DNA of 64,000 bases from Qipengyuania_B thermophila (GTDB taxonomy: Bacteria; Pseudomonadota; Alphaproteobacteria; Sphingomonadales; Sphingomonadaceae): NCBI RefSeq assembly GCF_004153605.1, contig NZ_SDSI01000002.1:620001-684000 (forward strand). The letters run 5' to 3'. This document shows, piece after piece, positions 1-8,074 of this stretch; within the stretch, counting starts at the first letter, position 1, and every line of letters starts with the position of its first letter. The notes below the pieces were generated by a model. It was not told the DNA's origin. It was given only the letters and a program-made list of their open reading frames with translations, and searched no databases. The position numbers were made by a program, and so were the translations under genes.

Positions 1-1
1 G

Positions 2-214
2 CTCGTCGCGGCGGCCGCCGGAGCCGGCCTCAAGCTCGGCCAGCTGGCGCAGCCGCTGCGCGCGGCGCTGACCGGCACGACGTCCTCGCCCGGCATCTTC
101 GATGTCCTCGTCCTGCTGGGCCGCGAGGAGTCGATGCGCCGCATCCGCGCGCATCTTGCGCCGGGCGCCCCACAGAACCACCTCGCAACGGATGGAGGAG
201 ATGCTCGTGTCTGA
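2..214 (+). CDS. gltX: Glutamyl-tRNA synthetase, C-terminal end (partial)
   Basis: This is the 3' end of a gene that begins before the window; frame 2 is open from the edge to a TGA at 212-214, giving about 70 residues. The residues GQLAQPLRAALTGTTSSPGI followed by FDVLVLLGREESMRRI match the anticodon-binding C-terminal end of bacterial GluRS, where the QPLR-ALTG and SPG motifs are conserved. The enzyme charges tRNA-Glu in the cytoplasm. About 14 residues after the conserved end look like a variable tail. The stop lies inside the start region of gltA, so the two genes overlap by 8 nt and are probably co-transcribed and translationally coupled. The catalytic Rossmann domain is outside the window. 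Confidence 0.9.
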   Translation, partial: LVAAAAGAGLKLGQLAQPLRAALTGTTSSPGIFDVLVLLGREESMRRIRAHLAPGAPQNHLATDGGDARV

Positions 215-1493
215 GAACAAGGCCACGCTGACTGTCGGCGGCAAGGAACGCACATACGACGTTCTGTCGGGCAGTTGCGGCCCCGACGTGATCGACATCC
301 GAAAACTGTACGGCGACACGGGCTGCTTCACCTACGATCCCGGCTACAAGTCGACGGCGAGCTGTGAAAGCGCCCTCACCTACATCGACGGCGAGCAGGG
401 GGTGCTGCTGCATCGCGGTTATCCCATCGGCCAGTTGGCCGAGCATTCCTCCTTCATGGAAGTCGCCTATCTGCTGCTGAACGGCGAACTGCCGTCGCAG
501 CAGGAGCTGGACGAGTTCACCTGGACCATCACCCGCCACACCATGCTGCACGAGCAGCTGGCGACCTTCTACCGGGGTTTCCGCCGCGACGCGCACCCGA
601 TGGCGATCATGTGCGGGGTTGTCGGCGCGCTGAGCGCCTTCTACCACGACAGCACCGACATCTCCGATCCCGAGCACCGGATCATCAGTTCGCACCGGCT
701 GATCGCCAAGATGCCGACCATCGCCGCGATGGCGTACAAGTACTCGATCGGACAGCCGTTCCTCTATCCCGACAACTCGCTGAGCTACACCGGCAACTTC
801 CTCCGGATGACGTTCGGCGTGCCCGCAGAGGAGTACGACCTGCACCCGGCGGTGGAGAAGGCGGTGGACCGCATCTTCATCCTGCACGCCGACCACGAAC
901 AGAACGCCTCGACATCGACGGTGCGGCTGGCCGGTTCCTCCGGCGCCAATCCCTTCGCCTGCATCGCGGCGGGCATCGCCTGCCTGTGGGGTCCGGCGCA
1001 TGGCGGCGCAAACGAGGCCGCACTCAACATGCTGCGCGAGATCGGCACCCCCGACCGTATCCAGCACTACATCGACCGCGCCAAGGACAAGAACGATCCG
1101 TTCCGCCTGATGGGATTTGGCCATCGCGTGTACAAGAATTATGACCCCCGCGCGACAGTGATGCAGAAGACGGTGCGCGAGGTCTTCGACGCGCTGAAGG
1201 TCGACGATCCCGTGTTCGAAACGGCGCTGCGGCTTGAGGAAATCGCGTTGAACGACGACTATTTCCGCGAAAAGAAGCTCTTCCCCAATGTGGACTTCTA
1301 CTCCGGCATCATCCTGTCGGCCATCGGCTTCCCGACCACCATGTTCACGGCGCTCTTCGCGCTTGCCCGCACGGTGGGCTGGGTGGCGCAGTGGAATGAG
1401 ATGATTTCCGACCCGGACCAGGTCATCGGCCGTCCGCGTCAGCTGTACACCGGCCCGACGGAGCGGGACTACGTGCCGATCGGCTCGCGCTGA
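207..1493 (+). CDS. gltA: Citrate synthase
   Basis: Condenses acetyl-CoA and oxaloacetate to citrate, the entry step of the TCA cycle. The 428-residue product has the usual length of the Gram-negative hexameric type II enzyme. Visible motifs are HADHEQNAST (active-site His region), GPAHGGANEA and GFGHRVYKNYDPR, the citrate synthase signature with the catalytic His, then the conserved IIGRP-type end (VIGRPRQLYTG). I chose the GTG at 207: a strong GGAGGAG at 194-200 lies 6 nt upstream, giving MSENKATLTVGGK, as in alphaproteobacterial homologues. The ATG at 201 directly abuts the Shine-Dalgarno, and the ATG at 192 has none. The start overlaps the gltX stop. A hairpin shared with the convergent kinase-like gene follows. 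Confidence 0.97.
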   Translation: MSENKATLTVGGKERTYDVLSGSCGPDVIDIRKLYGDTGCFTYDPGYKSTASCESALTYIDGEQGVLLHRGYPIGQLAEHSSFMEVAYLLLNGELPSQQELDEFTWTITRHTMLHEQLATFYRGFRRDAHPMAIMCGVVGALSAFYHDSTDISDPEHRIISSHRLIAKMPTIAAMAYKYSIGQPFLYPDNSLSYTGNFLRMTFGVPAEEYDLHPAVEKAVDRIFILHADHEQNASTSTVRLAGSSGANPFACIAAGIACLWGPAHGGANEAALNMLREIGTPDRIQHYIDRAKDKNDPFRLMGFGHRVYKNYDPRATVMQKTVREVFDALKVDDPVFETALRLEEIALNDDYFREKKLFPNVDFYSGIILSAIGFPTTMFTALFALARTVGWVAQWNEMISDPDQVIGRPRQLYTGPTERDYVPIGSR

Positions 1494-1504
1494 CGCCGCA
1501 CGGC

Positions 1505-1530
1505 CGCCGGCTGGCGACTGTCAGCCGGCG
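1505..1530. terminator. Perfect 9-bp hairpin between convergent genes
   Basis: CGCCGGCTG at 1505-1513 pairs perfectly with CAGCCGGCG at 1522-1530 around an 8-nt loop. It lies just after the gltA stop and covers the last codons of the convergent kinase-like gene, so it could end transcripts from both strands. No T-tract follows on either strand, so it is not a classical intrinsic terminator; it may instead stabilise 3' ends. Confidence 0.45.
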
Positions 1531-2888
1531 TGCGGGAGCGGCAGCGTCAGGGTGAAACGTGTGCCGTTTCCGCCCGTCTCGTCGATGGCCAGTCTGCCGC
1601 CCATCTCTTCGGCCTGGCGGCGTGACGCGAACAGCCCCAGCCCGCTGCCCGGCTGATCCTGCCGACCGAGGCGCTCTCCGGGGCGGAAAAGACGTTCCTT
1701 CGCGCTCGCGGCGAGTTCCGCCCCCTCGTCCGTCACGCTGACCTTGGCGACACCGGCGGCCCGTGCGACCGAAATCTGCACAGTCGACCGGGCGGGACCA
1801 TACTTGATCGCGTTGGCGAGCAGGTTGAGGACGATCTGCCTCACGCGCCGCTCATCGCCTTGTGCCACGAGCGAAGGGGATGAAGCGGCCACCGCCAGCC
1901 TGATGCCGCGGCGGTCTGCTTCTCCAGCGAGCATCTGCGCCGCGCTTTGGCACACGGCGAAGAGATCCACCGTGGCGCCCTGCGGCAATTCCCCGCTGTC
2001 GACCTCATCCGGCAGATCCAATGCGGCGAGCATGGAGCGCAGATGCTGCACCGCCTCCACGATGTTGGCCGCATACTGGCTGTAGGTGTCCGGCAGGGGG
2101 CCGCGCAGGCGCCGCGCGGTGAGAGCGGCATTGGCCGCAATGCGATCCACCGGCGTCGCCAACGCGGGGACGAGCAGGGATCCAATCGCCTCCCGATCGA
2201 ACCCGTCCTCCGTGTCGCTCTCGTCGACGAGCGCCGTCTGCGGCACAAGGTGCAGGTCGAAACCCTTTGCGACCCCGGCAATCGTGATTTCATCGAGCCG
2301 GATCGTCCAGCGACGCTCCGAGCCCGGGATCTCGCATTCGGCGCCGTCAAGAACCTGCCACGGCGTGAGGAGAGGATCCTGTCCGTGAACGAGGCGCACG
2401 AACCGGAACCAGGGCTGCCCGATTCCGCCGCGCATCGCCGCGGCGACGGCGCGCGTGTCCCTGCCCCGTGCGGTCACTGCGCACAGGTTCTGCTGCGGAT
2501 CCAGCCTCGCGGACACTTCCGCGAGCGTCATGTCGACCCGGCGCCGCACGGCGTCGGCGTGCGCAGTCTCATCGAAGTGCCGAGCGCCGTGCGAGACCGA
2601 GTACACGCGGATCTTGCACCCGTTGCCGTCGGCGAGCGGTTCGCACTCTGCCCACAGCTTGATGCAGCGGTCCCCGGCATAGGCCCGGACCGTGCGGCTG
2701 AGACGCACGCCCAAATCGACCGCCTGATCGGCAAGCGCCGCCAGATCGGGCACCGCGATTGCGCCGGGGATCACGCCGCCATGGTCCCGCTGAAGCGAGG
2801 CGATCAGCGGATCGGCGCTGAGCAGCAGACCGCCGCGGTCGCGCAGGCCTTCGGCAAGCGGCACCCGGCGTGTTGCTGCGGTGGTCAT
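1521..2888 (-). CDS. Histidine-kinase-like protein lacking the phospho-accepting His
   Basis: A 455-residue protein with a C-terminal HATPase_c domain at about 305-450: N box QIVLNLLANAIKYG (351-364), G1 DEG (387-389) and G2 GSGLGL (414-419). The putative dimerisation helix starts at PALATPVDRI (241-250). This matches the H-box pattern HELRTPLNRI, but the histidine position is Pro241, so autophosphorylation at the usual site looks impossible. The N-terminal 230 residues have no transmembrane segment and no domain I can name, so the protein is probably cytoplasmic. The ATG at 2888 follows the upstream stop by 4 nt; longer versions run into that gene. It is the last gene of a four-gene minus-strand set with an HPt-like protein. 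The ATPase domain is certain; a signalling role is inferred. Confidence 0.85.
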   Translation of the reverse strand: MTTAATRRVPLAEGLRDRGGLLLSADPLIASLQRDHGGVIPGAIAVPDLAALADQAVDLGVRLSRTVRAYAGDRCIKLWAECEPLADGNGCKIRVYSVSHGARHFDETAHADAVRRRVDMTLAEVSARLDPQQNLCAVTARGRDTRAVAAAMRGGIGQPWFRFVRLVHGQDPLLTPWQVLDGAECEIPGSERRWTIRLDEITIAGVAKGFDLHLVPQTALVDESDTEDGFDREAIGSLLVPALATPVDRIAANAALTARRLRGPLPDTYSQYAANIVEAVQHLRSMLAALDLPDEVDSGELPQGATVDLFAVCQSAAQMLAGEADRRGIRLAVAASSPSLVAQGDERRVRQIVLNLLANAIKYGPARSTVQISVARAAGVAKVSVTDEGAELAASAKERLFRPGERLGRQDQPGSGLGLFASRRQAEEMGGRLAIDETGGNGTRFTLTLPLPHAG

Positions 2889-2892
2889 GACG

Positions 2893-3777
2893 CTACGCCG
2901 CCCGCAAGGCCAGCGGCCAGCGCCCATGCAGAAGGAGCATCGTCCTGATCTGCGTCTCGTCGGCTGCTCCCGCAGCCTGCATCGCGGCAAGCAGATCGTC
3001 CGCATGCTCTTCCATCAGGAGAGGTGCGGCTTCGGCGTGCGGAATGCGGCGGAGGGCGGCAAGGTGGGCGACGAAGCATGGGGCGCCGGCAAGTTCCAGG
3101 CGCTGCTTCGCCGAAGCAGTCCCGCACACGGGCTCAAGCCGGTCAAGGAGGGCAAGGCGCGTGCTGTTCCCGTCGTGGCGGGCGCGGCAGTGACGTTCCA
3201 CCGCGTCGGCGGTGCCGTCGCATCCGGCCACATCGCGCACAGTGTTCATGAGAAGGGCGAGCAGCGGCTCCGGCAGCTGTGGAAATGGCAAGCGCATGCG
3301 ACGCATGTTCCCAAGAAACTCCGCCTGTGCCTGGACAAATTGCGCGGCAAGGCGGGCGACGTCGCGCTCCTCCGTGCCCAGCGCAGTGCAGATCAGCGGC
3401 GGCATCAGCGCATCGACGTGTCCGGCCTCGCTCAGACGCACGCTGCCCAGGTACTCAACGGTCAGGCCGAAACAGTGGGTGACGAGAGGTTCACATGAGA
3501 GAAGCCCGGACGTCATCGCATCCAACTTGTCGCCACGTAGCCCTCCGCCCCGTGCGTCCTCTGCGGCGTCGATCATCTGTGTCGCGAGGTCGCTGATCAG
3601 GGCCAGAACATGTGCGGCGATCTGCTCCGGCACAGGTGGCGCCCCCATGGGCGGACGCAGGGCACCGGCAGGAGCGAAGCCGCGACCTTGCGGATGCTGG
3701 CGATCCGATGCGCCGACGTCCTCAGCGCCAGCCGAGGAAGATCCTGTGAACACGGCCATGATGCGGACCGTTAGCAT
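2893..3777 (-). CDS. Conserved-looking helical protein of unknown function
   Basis: A predicted soluble protein of about 294 residues, rich in Ala, Leu and Arg and apparently all-helical, without transmembrane segments or a signal peptide. I do not recognise a catalytic motif. Its position beside a kinase-like gene recalls the helical DUF2336 proteins of alphaproteobacteria, but I cannot confirm that from the sequence. The start is uncertain: ATG at 3777 or 3759, or GTG at 3753, none with a clear Shine-Dalgarno. All three overlap the end of the upstream membrane-protein gene by 32 to 56 nt, and the downstream kinase-like gene starts 4 nt after its stop. The tight packing supports one operon and a shared function. 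Confidence 0.7.
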   Translation of the reverse strand: MLTVRIMAVFTGSSSAGAEDVGASDRQHPQGRGFAPAGALRPPMGAPPVPEQIAAHVLALISDLATQMIDAAEDARGGGLRGDKLDAMTSGLLSCEPLVTHCFGLTVEYLGSVRLSEAGHVDALMPPLICTALGTEERDVARLAAQFVQAQAEFLGNMRRMRLPFPQLPEPLLALLMNTVRDVAGCDGTADAVERHCRARHDGNSTRLALLDRLEPVCGTASAKQRLELAGAPCFVAHLAALRRIPHAEAAPLLMEEHADDLLAAMQAAGAADETQIRTMLLLHGRWPLALRAA

Positions 3778-5008
3778 GCGACCGGGTGCCCGTCGTCATT
3801 TCATGCGCACCTGTCCTGTAAGCGTACATGGCGATCAGCAAAGCCGATCCGAGCAGGGCCACGGCGGGCGCGAGCAGACCGGTGAGATAGGCTCCACTGG
3901 CCAGCAGGCCGAGCAGCACCCGATCCTGCACCACGCGCACCGCCGGCGGAAGGGAGGCGAGCGCGGTGGCGAGATGAATCAGCACCACTGTGCTGATGGC
4001 GAGATAGGCCGCAAGAACGCCGCCCGCGTCGGGAAGCAGCGCCCCTGCAAGACCAGTGGCGAACACAAGATCGAGCACGAGTGTGTCAAACAACGCCGCT
4101 TGTGCAGGAACCGTCTCCCCGGATTTGCGCACGGACGCGCGCGCCAAACTCCGCAATGTCGCCAAGGCAAAGGCGATCGTGCAAAGAAGCAGAGCGGCAA
4201 ATGGCGAGCCGACCGCAACGGCGGCGAGGCTGCCGACACCGGCAACGACGAGCGCGACGGTGAGGTGCTGCGCCGCCTGCGCCCCGTGCCAGCCGGACAG
4301 CATGGCGCGGAGCATCAAGGCTCTGAGCATTCGCTGCAGCGGGGCCGTATGGCCGCCGTCATGGCTCAACCGTTGCAGCCGTGCCTCCGCGAGAGCCGCC
4401 ACCTCTCCCGCGTTGCGCGGCATGTGCAGCTGGCCAAGTTCCAGCCACGGGTCGACCGGCGCATCAGGAGTTCCGCCAATCAGGGCGAGGCGCAGCAATG
4501 CCGACGCTGCGTCGCTGTCGGGCGGGAGCGCTGCGAGACCTGCCACGCATGTGCCCGGCACGGTCATGATCCCGGCCCACGCACGGCGCGCGTCGATGCG
4601 CTCGAACCCCAAGGGAATAGCGGCAGCAGCGTTCGCGGTCAGGATCTGGTTGTGCCTGGCGTCCACCCTGGCAAGCAGCTCGTCGGCGATCCACAGGTCG
4701 GAAGCAAAGACCATCAGCCGCTGGTCCGCCGTCACCATGTCGGCGATCGCGTGCGCTCCGGCGACGGAGAGGCAGGTGAGGCCGGTGCGTTCACGGATCA
4801 GGCGGGCCTGCCCTGGCGTGCCGTTGACCAGCAGCACCCTGCCGCATCCGCTCGCCGCAGCACACGCCGCCTGACGCAGCAGCAGCAGGGTGGAGGCGTC
4901 TTCCTGCGCCGCCGGCGCATGGAGCGAGCGGTTCGGCGACAGGAGCGCGATCAGCATGCAGGCGGTCCGCGGCGTTGCCGGATCATGCCCGAGGTGTATT
5001 GCGGCCAA
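3722..5008 (-). CDS. Membrane protein with an N-terminal nucleotidyltransferase-like region
   Basis: The reading frame gives 428 residues from a TTG at 5008, or 411 from the ATG at 4957 (MLIALLSPNRS), which looks more natural although neither has a strong ribosome site. The first 230 residues are soluble and contain patterns such as VLLVNGTPG, LMVFASDLWIADELL and IPLGFERIDARRAWAGI. These remind me of a degenerate sugar or nucleotide transferase fold. The C-terminal half has about four to five hydrophobic segments (LTVALVVAGVGSLAAVAV, FAALLLCTIAFALATL and others), so it is anchored in the inner membrane. It lies 10 nt downstream of the HPt-like gene. I do not recognise a named family; the transferase idea is a weak inference. 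Confidence 0.65.
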   Translation of the reverse strand: MAAIHLGHDPATPRTACMLIALLSPNRSLHAPAAQEDASTLLLLRQAACAAASGCGRVLLVNGTPGQARLIRERTGLTCLSVAGAHAIADMVTADQRLMVFASDLWIADELLARVDARHNQILTANAAAAIPLGFERIDARRAWAGIMTVPGTCVAGLAALPPDSDAASALLRLALIGGTPDAPVDPWLELGQLHMPRNAGEVAALAEARLQRLSHDGGHTAPLQRMLRALMLRAMLSGWHGAQAAQHLTVALVVAGVGSLAAVAVGSPFAALLLCTIAFALATLRSLARASVRKSGETVPAQAALFDTLVLDLVFATGLAGALLPDAGGVLAAYLAISTVVLIHLATALASLPPAVRVVQDRVLLGLLASGAYLTGLLAPAVALLGSALLIAMYAYRTGAHEMTTGTRSHANGPHHGRVHRIFLGWR

Positions 5009-5018
5009 TGCCTTGGCG

Positions 5019-5333
5019 TCAACCGGGGATCGGTTCCTCGCGGGTCTGCTCGATCCAGCGCGTCAATTCGTCGATGACCACCGGCTCGCCCGGTGCGGAG
5101 AGCAGAGCCGCATCCGCCACGGTCGTCAGATCCTCGTCCATGAAGCTCACCGCAAGACCCCGGATCCGGGCAGACACCGTGTACCAGTGCGCATCGCCTC
5201 GCGCCTGCCTGAGCAGGTCCACCTGCCGCTCGACGCTTTCGAGCAGGGCGTCGCGAAGCTCCCGATGAAGGGCCGGATCAGGGCCAACGGCGGTGGCCAA
5301 GGCCGTGTCCAGCGATCGTGGCAGCATGCGCAT
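5019..5333 (-). CDS. HPt-like domain protein without the phospho-accepting His
   Basis: A 104-residue helical protein that fits a single histidine-phosphotransfer four-helix bundle: ALHRELRDALLESVERQVDL as an early helix, then SARIRGLAVSF at the site of the usual AHxLKGxAxxxG motif. The Lys-Gly position is kept as Arg58-Gly59, but the histidine position is Ala55, so it probably cannot carry phosphate. It could still bind a kinase or response regulator as an adaptor. It is the first gene of the minus-strand set (HPt-like, membrane protein, helical protein, kinase-like) and is divergent from the coiled-coil gene across a 69-bp gap. HPt assignment is from pattern only. Confidence 0.65.
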   Translation of the reverse strand: MRMLPRSLDTALATAVGPDPALHRELRDALLESVERQVDLLRQARGDAHWYTVSARIRGLAVSFMDEDLTTVADAALLSAPGEPVVIDELTRWIEQTREEPIPG

Positions 5334-5344
5334 GAGGACGCCGC

Positions 5345-5362
5345 TTAACGGCGAATGGTTAA
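5345..5362. promoter_or_regulatory. CtrA-like half-site in a divergent promoter region
   Basis: The 69-bp gap between the HPt-like gene and the coiled-coil gene contains ATGGTTAA at 5355-5362, the reverse complement of TTAACCAT, the half-site described for the alphaproteobacterial cell-cycle regulator CtrA. A second TTAA lies at 5345-5348, but the spacing of 10 nt differs from the TTAA-N7-TTAA consensus. TTAA is rare in this GC-rich DNA. Promoter elements are not obvious. The CtrA link is inferred from the motif alone. Confidence 0.35.
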
Positions 5363-5402
5363 AACAGGTTTATCGGCCCCGCATCCGTGATAGCGTCGGC
5401 TC

Positions 5403-8045
5403 ATGAGCAGCAGCGGCCCTTTTCGCACCGTCACCTCCTATGACGACTCCGCGGCCGAACCGGCACCGGATGCCGCCGGCGGCGACGGGAATGCGCTTCC
5501 GCTTGCGTCCGAGGTTCCGTCCGACGACACGCACTGGCAGGCGCCTGATCACGACGACACACCGTCGGTCCGCGCCGCCCGCCGGCGGGTTGCCGTTGTC
5601 GGCGCGTTGGGCATCCTCCTCTGGACCGCGCTGTTCGCCTACCTTCAGCGCGAGGTGCTTGCGGGAGGCATCACCGCTCCGCAAGTGACGGCCCTGCTGC
5701 GCGACTGGGCTGTCCCGCCCATGCTGGTGCTGGTGTGCTGGCTTCTGCTGATGCGCACCAGCACTCGCGAGGCGAGCCGCTTCCGGAACATCTCGCTGAG
5801 CCTGGACACTCAGGCCGTGCTCCTTGAACAGCGTCTCGCCTCCATCAACCGCGAGCTGAGCCTTGCCCGTGACTTCCTCAGTCACGAGACGCGCGAACTC
5901 GATTTCATCGGGCGTAGCGCGGTGGAGCGTGTCACGTCGCATGCCGGGGCCTTGCAGGAGGCCGTGGCGTTCAACGCCGCGCATGTCGACACCATCGCCA
6001 CTGTCGGCGCGGCCGCGCTCGAAAACATGAACCGGCTGCGACAGGATCTGCCTGTCATCGCCGCCGCCGCCCGCGACATGAGCAACCAGATCGGCAATGT
6101 GGGCCGCAGCGCGAGCGAGCAAATCGACCATCTCGGGCGGGAACTAGAAACCCTTCAGGAGGCGGGATCAGCCGCGGCGGCGCGTTTCGACGAGGTGCAG
6201 TCGCACGCCGCCCGCCTCTTCTCTGACGCGCGCGAGCAGGTCGGGGAGCTGGCCTCGCTGGCCGAACAACGGCTCCGGACGATCGAGGCCGAGGCATCGG
6301 CCCTTCACCGTTCGATGGCGGCTCACGAGGACGAGGCGATCGCGGCCCTGACGCTGCGCACGGGCCGGCTCACCGACGAGCTGGTGCGCCACCACGAACG
6401 CCTGATCGAAGACGAGAACGCGCACAGTGCCCGGCTTGCCGAACGGATGGACGCGACGCGGGAGCAGATCGGGGCGCTCAACCGTGCGCTGAGCGAGGAA
6501 GCGGAACGCGCCGAGCAGCACGCGCAGCAACGTCTCGATCAGCTCAGGGACTCGACGACCGGGCTGCTGGCCGAGCTGGCGGAGCTGGAGCGGCAGGCCG
6601 GTGCCGAGAGCGCTCAGCGGATGAGCCGCTTGCGGCAGGCCGTGGCGGACTGCGACAGCGCCTTGAAGCTGCGCGAACAGCGTGTGCAGGAGCAGGCCGA
6701 AAGTTTCGCCGCCCGTCTCGCCGAACAGCAGGGGCTCTGGAGCGATGCGCTGCGTGAACAGGCCGCCACGCTCGACCACGACCTCGGCGCCCGCCAGGCA
6801 CGCTGGGAGCAAGGTCTGGCCGGGCTCACCCGCGAAGCCGAGCGGGTCCTGCACGCGGCCGAGCGCACCGAGCAGACGCTGCATCATGTCACGCAGGAGG
6901 CAGGCGCCGCCCGTCACAGCATGGACCTGTCGGTGCAGGAACTCATCGAAAGGCTCGGTGCCCTGCGCGAGCTGGTCGAGGAGGCTGACGCCGCTCTGTC
7001 GGTGACCGCCCGGACCGGGCAGGAGACTCTCGATCTGGCCCGCAGCACCGCCACCGTTCTCGGCGAGCAGGTCGGCAGCCTTGCGCCGCAAAGCCTCGAG
7101 GTTGCCACGTCCCTCAGGCAGGTTGCCGATGACGTGGCCCGCCGCCTCGACACCAGTGCCGACGTGGCAGGCCGGCTGCAGGAGCAGCTCGCGGCCGTTC
7201 ACTCTGTGTCCGGCGCGACCGGAACCGGTCTGAAGGCGGCGAGCGGAGAACTCGCTGCGCTTCTGGAGCAGCATGCGCAGGCGCGTGAACACCTCGACCA
7301 TCATCTGCACCAGCTCCGCGCAACCCTGAATGACTCCGCGCAACTGCGTCTTGCCGAGGTGGACGCCGAAGCGGAGCAGCTGGTCCGGCGGTTCGACGAG
7401 CGGCTGAAACAGGAGCTTGACGCCCGCTCGGGTGGGATCGCCGCCGCGTTCGCCGATCTGGCGCGCCGGGCACAGGAGGACCTCTCCGGTACGCTCGCCG
7501 ACGCGGGCGAGGATGCGGCCCGGCACATCGAGACGACGCTGGCGCAGGCGGCGGCGCGGAGCCACGATGCGTTGAGCGCCCTTCGCGACCAGCTGGCGCG
7601 CCTGAACGAGCTGACGGCGAATCTCGAAGCGCGCGTGAGCCGGGCGCGCGAGCAGGCCGAGGAGGAACAGGACAGCGGCTTTGCGCGCCGGGTCAGCGCG
7701 CTGACCGAACAGCTGCAATCCGCCTCGATCGACGTGGAGAAGTTCCTCGCCACGGAGGTGAGCGACCTTGAATGGCAGGCCTACCTGAAAGGGGACCGCG
7801 GCATTTTCAGCCGCAAGGCCGTGCGGCTGCTGGCGCAAAAGGAGGCGCGGGAAATCGCCGACCTTTACCATCAGGATGCGGATTTCCGCGAGACGGTGAA
7901 CCGCTACATCCACGACTTCGAGAGCATGCTGCGGCTTCTGCTGTCGACCCGCGAAGGGCACAATGTGGGCGTCACCATGCTCAGTTCGGACATCGGCAAG
8001 CTTTACGTCGCGCTGGCTCAGGCGATCGAGCGCCTGCGGCGCTGA
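5403..8045 (+). CDS. Large membrane-anchored coiled-coil protein
   Basis: An 880-residue protein. Residues 1-60 are acidic and disordered. Two hydrophobic segments follow, at about 62-80 (AVVGALGILLWTALFAYL) and 104-118 (VPPMLVLVCWLLLMR). From about residue 125 to 760 it is almost continuous charged, Ala/Glu/Arg-rich helix with coiled-coil character. It ends in a compact, more ordered region of about 100 residues (VSDLEWQAYLKGDRGIFSR onwards). With two transmembrane helices both ends would face the cytoplasm, giving a long internal rod. The architecture is like structural or polarity factors, but I recognise no family. It is divergent from the HPt-like set and convergent with the DUF1467 gene. 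Function unknown. Confidence 0.9.
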   Translation: MSSSGPFRTVTSYDDSAAEPAPDAAGGDGNALPLASEVPSDDTHWQAPDHDDTPSVRAARRRVAVVGALGILLWTALFAYLQREVLAGGITAPQVTALLRDWAVPPMLVLVCWLLLMRTSTREASRFRNISLSLDTQAVLLEQRLASINRELSLARDFLSHETRELDFIGRSAVERVTSHAGALQEAVAFNAAHVDTIATVGAAALENMNRLRQDLPVIAAAARDMSNQIGNVGRSASEQIDHLGRELETLQEAGSAAAARFDEVQSHAARLFSDAREQVGELASLAEQRLRTIEAEASALHRSMAAHEDEAIAALTLRTGRLTDELVRHHERLIEDENAHSARLAERMDATREQIGALNRALSEEAERAEQHAQQRLDQLRDSTTGLLAELAELERQAGAESAQRMSRLRQAVADCDSALKLREQRVQEQAESFAARLAEQQGLWSDALREQAATLDHDLGARQARWEQGLAGLTREAERVLHAAERTEQTLHHVTQEAGAARHSMDLSVQELIERLGALRELVEEADAALSVTARTGQETLDLARSTATVLGEQVGSLAPQSLEVATSLRQVADDVARRLDTSADVAGRLQEQLAAVHSVSGATGTGLKAASGELAALLEQHAQAREHLDHHLHQLRATLNDSAQLRLAEVDAEAEQLVRRFDERLKQELDARSGGIAAAFADLARRAQEDLSGTLADAGEDAARHIETTLAQAAARSHDALSALRDQLARLNELTANLEARVSRAREQAEEEQDSGFARRVSALTEQLQSASIDVEKFLATEVSDLEWQAYLKGDRGIFSRKAVRLLAQKEAREIADLYHQDADFRETVNRYIHDFESMLRLLLSTREGHNVGVTMLSSDIGKLYVALAQAIERLRR

Positions 8046-8074
8046 TCGCGCTGACCGGCTCGTTCGCTTCGCGC

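Noticed and set aside
3212..5077. A 621-codon open frame on the plus strand
   Set aside because: Low-complexity Arg/His-rich translation; the minus-strand genes here show normal membrane and helical proteins with tight operon spacing.
6168..7961. A 597-codon open frame on the minus strand inside the coiled-coil gene
   Set aside because: The plus strand has a regular heptad-rich protein with a start just after the promoter region; the antisense frame has no start signal.
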